Part shown: piece by piece, positions 4,422-7,157 of the stretch
Layout of the letters: every line of letters starts with the position of its first letter
How positions within the stretch are numbered: the stretch's first letter is position 1
From: an uncultured Clostridia bacterium
GTDB taxonomy: Bacteria; Bacillota; Clostridia; TANB77; CAG-508
DNA length: 7,157 nt
Direction: 5' to 3'
NCBI GenBank assembly: GCA_947629965.1
Contig: CANRFS010000067.1
Span: 1 to 7,157 of the forward strand
Notes under the pieces: model-generated
Database searches by the model: none
Told to the model about the DNA's origin: nothing
Seen by the model: only the letters and a program-made list of their open reading frames with translations
Translations under genes and position numbers: made by a program

Positions 4422-6074
4422 TTAATATGGTAAATTACCCTCTATGGTAACTAATATAAATTCTCCTTGTCTTATTCCTGATGTAGCAGTTACATCTGTT
4501 AAAATTGCTTCATTTCTTATTTTTGCTATAAAATATCCTAATTGTTCATATTCTCTTGACTGTGCCTCTATTGATATTTTCTTTCCACTTCCATTTTGTA
4601 TTGATAATAATTGTACTTCTTTTGGAATATTAAACATTATCTCTGTTAAGAAGTTAGGAAGCACATTTTTCTTAGCATAACTTTGCGTAATTTTATCATT
4701 TGCTTCATCTATCTTTTGAATCATTGAGCTATATTGCTGCGTTCTTTCTGATATTAATCTATAATTATTAGTCATTACAGCTATTTGTGCATTTGTTTCT
4801 GCAATATACTCATTTACTTCTGTGTCTTTTTCATTAATCTTAGATAGTGCGAATGCTGAAACGCCACCATATGCTAATATCAAAATGAATATTCCTGCAG
4901 CGCATCTAATCATATTTTTTTCTATAATATCTAAAGGTGTATTAAAGTCTAATTTAAATAAATTTTTAAGTTTATCCATGGAAACTGAATTTGCATTATT
5001 TTTTCCATTTTTATTTTTTGATGAACCGCCTACTTCAATAGTTAATGCCTGACTTAATTTTTCTTTAAGGCTCACCTTTTTAAAGTTCATTTCTTTGTAT
5101 CCAATTCCTAATCCTTGTAGTGCCAAAGATATTGCCGAGTTTACTTCTATATAATCCATTATATTTAATTTTATATTTGATTTTTGTACAAAGAAAGGTG
5201 CTAGTATTTCACATTTCATTTCTAAGAAATTTTCTTGGAAATATAAGTCGATATTATTAATTGCAGCAGCAAGTCCTGTTATATACAACTCATCTACACT
5301 AATTTTATTTTGTGCTATAATCTCTTTTACTCTTTCTACTATTTTATATAATGTTGGCATTATATCTTCTATATACTCATTTTCTTCAACTTGAAGGTTT
5401 CTTCCTTGCGTTGTGTAAATTGTAGTATTTTTACAAATTTCGTATGCTTTTGCATAAGAATTTTCTCTTGTTATAATGTTATTGAAAATTTCTTCCATAC
5501 CAATATCCATTATTTCAACTTTTTCTACTTGTCCATTTATTATAAATGTAGCTGATGTATTCATTTCTATATTTAATATTAGTTTATTCTTTTTATTTGC
5601 TGAATTAATCAAATTCGATATAGTAACAGAAATTGGAGATATATTACTTACTGAAAAGCCTGATAACATTTGAAGTTTTCCTACTATATCACTTTTTTCT
5701 GTATAGGCATATAAGCTTGTAATTTTATCTTTATCTGTTAAATTAGGTACTAATAAATTTCTATAATCTAGTGCATTACGATTTTTGTGATTTTCGTTAC
5801 AAAAATACTCAAATTCAGTACTTGCCGCTTTATTTATATCCTTTGCATTAAGCAAATTAAAAAGTTCTGCATAAGTATATTTTTCGCCTGATAAGTTTAT
5901 ACTTATTGGTGTTTTAAAGCTATAAGTCTCACTTATAATTTGTTTAATTGTTTCTTCTACATTATCATAGAATTTTAGTCCAAATGCTTCTACTTTTAAA
6001 TTATCACGATCTCTAGAAATTTTAGCATATTTAATTACATTATCCTCTATATATAATCCTAAACAACCAGCCAT
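4422..6074 (-). CDS. pilMN: PilM-PilN fusion protein, type IV pilus alignment complex
   Basis: A 550-residue protein joining two normally separate pilus proteins. Residues 1-325 are PilM-like (actin/FtsA fold): LGLYIEDNVIKYAKI (5-19) sits at the phosphate-1 position, KLILNIEMNTSATFIINGQ (164-182) at phosphate-2, and LYITGLAAAIN (263-273) at the adenosine motif. EMNF (328-331) may be a relic of the INLLP-like PilN N-terminus. A charged, Asn/Lys/Gly-rich linker (about 345-365) leads to one membrane helix (about 388-410), a coiled-coil region (411-465) and a PilN-type alpha/beta domain ending VTIEGNLPY. Topology is consistent: PilM half in the cytoplasm, PilN domain outside. The acidic and glycine residues expected in the nucleotide motifs are changed (Y8, E10, N168, E170, L267), so ATP binding may be lost. 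ATG 6074 follows GAGGAGA at 6085-6079. It is the first gene of the operon. Confidence 0.88.
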   Translation of the reverse strand: MAGCLGLYIEDNVIKYAKISRDRDNLKVEAFGLKFYDNVEETIKQIISETYSFKTPISINLSGEKYTYAELFNLLNAKDINKAASTEFEYFCNENHKNRNALDYRNLLVPNLTDKDKITSLYAYTEKSDIVGKLQMLSGFSVSNISPISVTISNLINSANKKNKLILNIEMNTSATFIINGQVEKVEIMDIGMEEIFNNIITRENSYAKAYEICKNTTIYTTQGRNLQVEENEYIEDIMPTLYKIVERVKEIIAQNKISVDELYITGLAAAINNIDLYFQENFLEMKCEILAPFFVQKSNIKLNIMDYIEVNSAISLALQGLGIGYKEMNFKKVSLKEKLSQALTIEVGGSSKNKNGKNNANSVSMDKLKNLFKLDFNTPLDIIEKNMIRCAAGIFILILAYGGVSAFALSKINEKDTEVNEYIAETNAQIAVMTNNYRLISERTQQYSSMIQKIDEANDKITQSYAKKNVLPNFLTEIMFNIPKEVQLLSIQNGSGKKISIEAQSREYEQLGYFIAKIRNEAILTDVTATSGIRQGEFILVTIEGNLPY

Positions 6075-6087
6075 TATTTCTCCTCAT

Positions 6088-6135
6088 TTTTTTTAATTTG
6101 ATATTTTTATTTTTCTACATTTTTTTAATTTGATA
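6088..6135. repeat. 16-bp direct repeat in the pil leader
   Basis: TTTTTTTAATTTGATA occurs at 6088-6103 and again at 6120-6135, with CA before the T-run in both. The copies are 32 bp apart, close to three helical turns, between the predicted pil transcription start and the first pil ribosome site. It could be a paired protein-binding site or duplicated leader; T-richness makes a chance origin possible. Confidence 0.5.
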
Positions 6136-6137
6136 CT

Positions 6138-6169
6138 TGAATATTTCTCAAAATTTAGCAAAATATTCA
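6138..6169. promoter_or_regulatory. 9-bp inverted repeat in the pil operon leader
   Basis: TGAATATTT (6138-6146) and AAATATTCA (6161-6169) are perfect complements around 14 nt. The dyad lies downstream of the predicted pil start site (about 6188), where a repressor could block transcription or an RNA hairpin could form. Function is inferred. Confidence 0.4.
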
Positions 6170-6194
6170 TTTATCACATTTACTTTTCACTCTT

Positions 6195-6222
6195 ATTTTA
6201 TATTAATTTACATGAAAGTCAA
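6195..6222 (-). promoter_or_regulatory. Predicted sigma-A promoter of the pil operon
   Basis: On the minus strand TTGACT (6222-6217) and TAAAAT (6200-6195) are 16 nt apart; each box matches 5 of 6 consensus bases. Transcription would start near 6188, giving a leader of about 113 nt before the PilM-PilN start codon. It is the best vegetative promoter match I found in the window and points the right way. Confidence 0.6.
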
Positions 6223-6252
6223 TATCTTTGTCGTAAATGTAATTTAATTGTA

Positions 6253-6323
6253 ATATAAATGTAATATATTTTTAAAATTTTTCTGCATGTTTTTAGTAAT
6301 TCTGGAAAATATATAAATGTAAT
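6253..6323. repeat. Repeated ATATAAATGTAAT motif upstream of the dodecin gene
   Basis: The 13-mer ATATAAATGTAAT occurs at 6253-6265 and 6311-6323, and its core AAATGTAAT also at 6235-6243. The copies flank or overlap the candidate dodecin promoter, so they could bind a regulator, but low sequence complexity weakens the case. Confidence 0.4.
6285..6313 (+). promoter_or_regulatory. Candidate forespore (sigma-G/sigma-F) promoter for dodecin-spoVA
   Basis: GCATG (6285-6289), then 17 nt, then AAATATA (6307-6313). The sigma-G pattern is GNATR with CANNNTA; the -35 fits and the -10 keeps A2, T6 and A7 but lacks the leading C. A GG at 6304-6305 is also placed roughly like a sigma-F -10 region. spoVA operons are forespore genes in known sporeformers, which supports the choice, but the match is imperfect. 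Confidence 0.35.
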
Positions 6324-6351
6324 TTTATAATTCAACGAAAACAAATTTGAA

Positions 6352-6357
6352 TGGAGG
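6352..6357 (+). promoter_or_regulatory. Ribosome binding site deciding the dodecin start
   Basis: TGGAGG lies 7 nt before ATG 6365. It falls inside a possible upstream TTG extension (6347), which would add six residues that include the ribosome site itself, so ATG 6365 is the correct start. Confidence 0.8.
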
Positions 6358-6364
6358 TTTTTAT

Positions 6365-6592
6365 ATGACTGTAGAGAAGCATTTAAAATTAACTGGTATA
6401 TCTGATGTATCATGGAAAGATGCCATAAATAAAACTATTGTTGAAGCATCTAAAAGTATTGATTATATTTCGTCTGTTACTGTTTTAGAACAAAAAGCAA
6501 AAATAGATGGAAATAAAATTGTTCAATATTATTCTACAATTGATTTATCTTTTAATATTGACGATTCAAGGGATAATAGAAAGGAGAATTAA
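6365..6592 (+). CDS. Dodecin-family flavin-binding protein
   Basis: A 75-residue protein of the dodecin family: small beta-alpha-beta-beta proteins that form hollow dodecamers and store or sequester flavins such as FMN, riboflavin or lumichrome. The pattern is clear: strand 1 KHLKLTGISD (5-14), VSWKDAINKTIVEASKSI (15-32) carrying the conserved SW and the single helix, then SSVTVLEQKAKID (36-48), and the last strand VQYYSTIDLSFNID (53-66). W17 corresponds to the tryptophan that stacks on the flavin in characterised dodecins. The charged C-terminal tail (67-75) extends beyond the fold. Its stop is 1 nt before the spoVAC start and the spoVAC ribosome site lies within its last codons, so the genes are almost certainly co-transcribed and perhaps translationally coupled. 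A spore role for flavin binding is inference; ligand identity cannot be read from sequence. Confidence 0.88.
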   Translation: MTVEKHLKLTGISDVSWKDAINKTIVEASKSIDYISSVTVLEQKAKIDGNKIVQYYSTIDLSFNIDDSRDNRKEN

Positions 6593-6593
6593 T

Positions 6594-7058
6594 ATGAAAC
6601 CGATAAATACTCAAAAAGAATATCAAGAATATGTAAATCAAAAGTCACCTAATTCGCCAATTATAAAGAATTGCTTTAACGCTTTTTGGATTGGTGGTCT
6701 AATTTGTACAATTGGTCAACTTATAATGGAAATTTGTAAGTACAGAGGATTAGATAATGAAGTAAGTGCAACTATAACTTCAATTATTTTAATATTTTTA
6801 AGTGCATTTTTAACAGCTCTTAATATATTTAATAAAATTGGTAAATTTGCTGGTGCAGGTTCACTTGTTCCAATTACAGGTTTTGCAAATTCAATTGTAT
6901 CTCCTGCTATGGAATATAAGTCTGAAGGATATGTTATGGGTGTTGGTGCAAAAATGTTTACTGTTGCTGGACCTGTATTAGTTTATGGTATTTCTACTTC
7001 TATATTAGTAGGAATAGTTTACCTAATTTTTAATACACAAACAATAACGCTAGTTTAA
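6594..7058 (+). CDS. spoVAC: Stage V sporulation protein AC (SpoVAC), spore dipicolinate channel subunit
   Basis: A 154-residue membrane protein, close to the usual SpoVAC length of about 150. SpoVA proteins move calcium-dipicolinate into the forespore and release it at germination; SpoVAC has been described as a mechanosensitive channel of the spore inner membrane. Hydrophobic segments lie at about 28-48, 60-80 and 120-147. The family's most conserved stretch is present at 85-131, with GAGSLVPITGFANSIVSP (87-104), EYKSEG (107-112), GAKMF (118-122) and AGPVLVYG (125-132). The short hydrophilic N-terminus (1-27) is typical. ATG 6594 is preceded by AAGGAG (6581-6586); longer upstream starts in this frame would overlap the dodecin gene and lack a ribosome site. 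No spoVAA or spoVAB lies upstream, matching the reduced AC-AD-AE set of many Clostridia. Confidence 0.96.
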   Translation: MKPINTQKEYQEYVNQKSPNSPIIKNCFNAFWIGGLICTIGQLIMEICKYRGLDNEVSATITSIILIFLSAFLTALNIFNKIGKFAGAGSLVPITGFANSIVSPAMEYKSEGYVMGVGAKMFTVAGPVLVYGISTSILVGIVYLIFNTQTITLV

Positions 7059-7083
7059 TATTTGTAAATTGAAAGGAGTTTAT

Positions 7084-7157
7084 ATGAAAAAAATAGGATC
7101 GCAAAGTATTAAATTTGATAATCCAATAACTATACTCGAAACCGCTTCAATTGTTGG
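7084..7157 (+). CDS. spoVAD: Stage V sporulation protein AD (SpoVAD), N-terminal fragment at window edge
   Basis: Only 24 full codons are visible. MKKIGSQSIKFDNPITILE and the following ASIVG match the usual SpoVAD start (IGxQ...F.NPP.I...ASVVG). SpoVAD is the thiolase-fold dipicolinate-binding component of the SpoVA complex. ATG 7084 is preceded by AAAGGAG (7072-7078) with 5 nt spacing, and the gene starts 25 nt after spoVAC. Position after spoVAC strongly supports the call. Confidence 0.9.
   Translation, partial: MKKIGSQSIKFDNPITILETASIV

Noticed and set aside
4444..5673. Three short plus-strand frames (4444-4680, 4822-5052, 5476-5673)
   Set aside because: All are antisense to the PilM-PilN fusion and lack ribosome sites or family features.
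6075..6190. c-di-GMP riboswitch in the pil leader
   Set aside because: Some clostridial pilus operons have one, but this leader lacks the GC-containing conserved helices and loop motifs of either class; it is almost wholly A/T.
6219..6413. 64-codon minus-strand frame over the divergent region
   Set aside because: It runs through the pil promoter and antisense to the dodecin start; no ribosome site and low-complexity product.
6507..6593. Upstream extension of spoVAC
   Set aside because: It would overlap most of the dodecin 3' end; ATG 6594 has AAGGAG at proper spacing and matches family length.
1..7157. CRISPR arrays, tRNA or rRNA genes, insertion sequences
   Set aside because: No spaced identical repeats, tRNA cloverleaf, rRNA-like GC-rich stretches, transposase or terminal inverted repeats were seen.

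Overview
The window is very AT-rich, uses strong AGGAGG-type ribosome binding sites, and carries a type IV pilus (T4P) operon beside a spoVA spore operon. This points to an endospore-forming member of the Clostridia (low-GC Firmicutes). I cannot name the genus from sequence alone.

Positions 1-6074, minus strand (transcribed right to left), hold a compact T4P assembly operon. Its order is a PilM-PilN fusion, PilO, a small PilP-like membrane protein, a short prepilin, a PilD-type prepilin peptidase homologue, a larger minor prepilin, and the N-terminal 311 residues of the PilB assembly ATPase, which runs off the left edge. Most gaps are 1-25 nt. The exceptions are 54 nt before the prepilin (a candidate internal promoter), 86 nt before pilD (a strong stem-loop) and 152 nt before pilB (an inverted repeat just ahead of its ribosome binding site). 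A good sigma-A-like promoter (TTGACT-16-TAAAAT) lies about 120 bp upstream of the fusion gene. Together the genes describe an inner-membrane alignment complex (PilM/N/O and possibly P), pilin subunits, the pilin-processing enzyme and the extension motor. The retraction ATPase and the PilC platform are not in view.

Positions 6075-6364 are a divergent, gene-free regulatory region with the pil promoter, an inverted repeat, two direct-repeat families and a weak candidate forespore (sigma-G/F) promoter.

Positions 6365-7157, plus strand, hold a dodecin-family flavin-binding protein, spoVAC, and the first 24 codons of spoVAD. The dodecin and spoVAC genes are 1 nt apart, so the dodecin looks like the first gene of the dipicolinate-channel operon.

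The most unusual points are: the PilD homologue appears to lack both catalytic aspartates of the A24 family; the PilM half of the fusion has degenerate actin-type nucleotide motifs; both prepilins lack the usual Glu at +5; and a dodecin is co-transcribed with spoVA genes.
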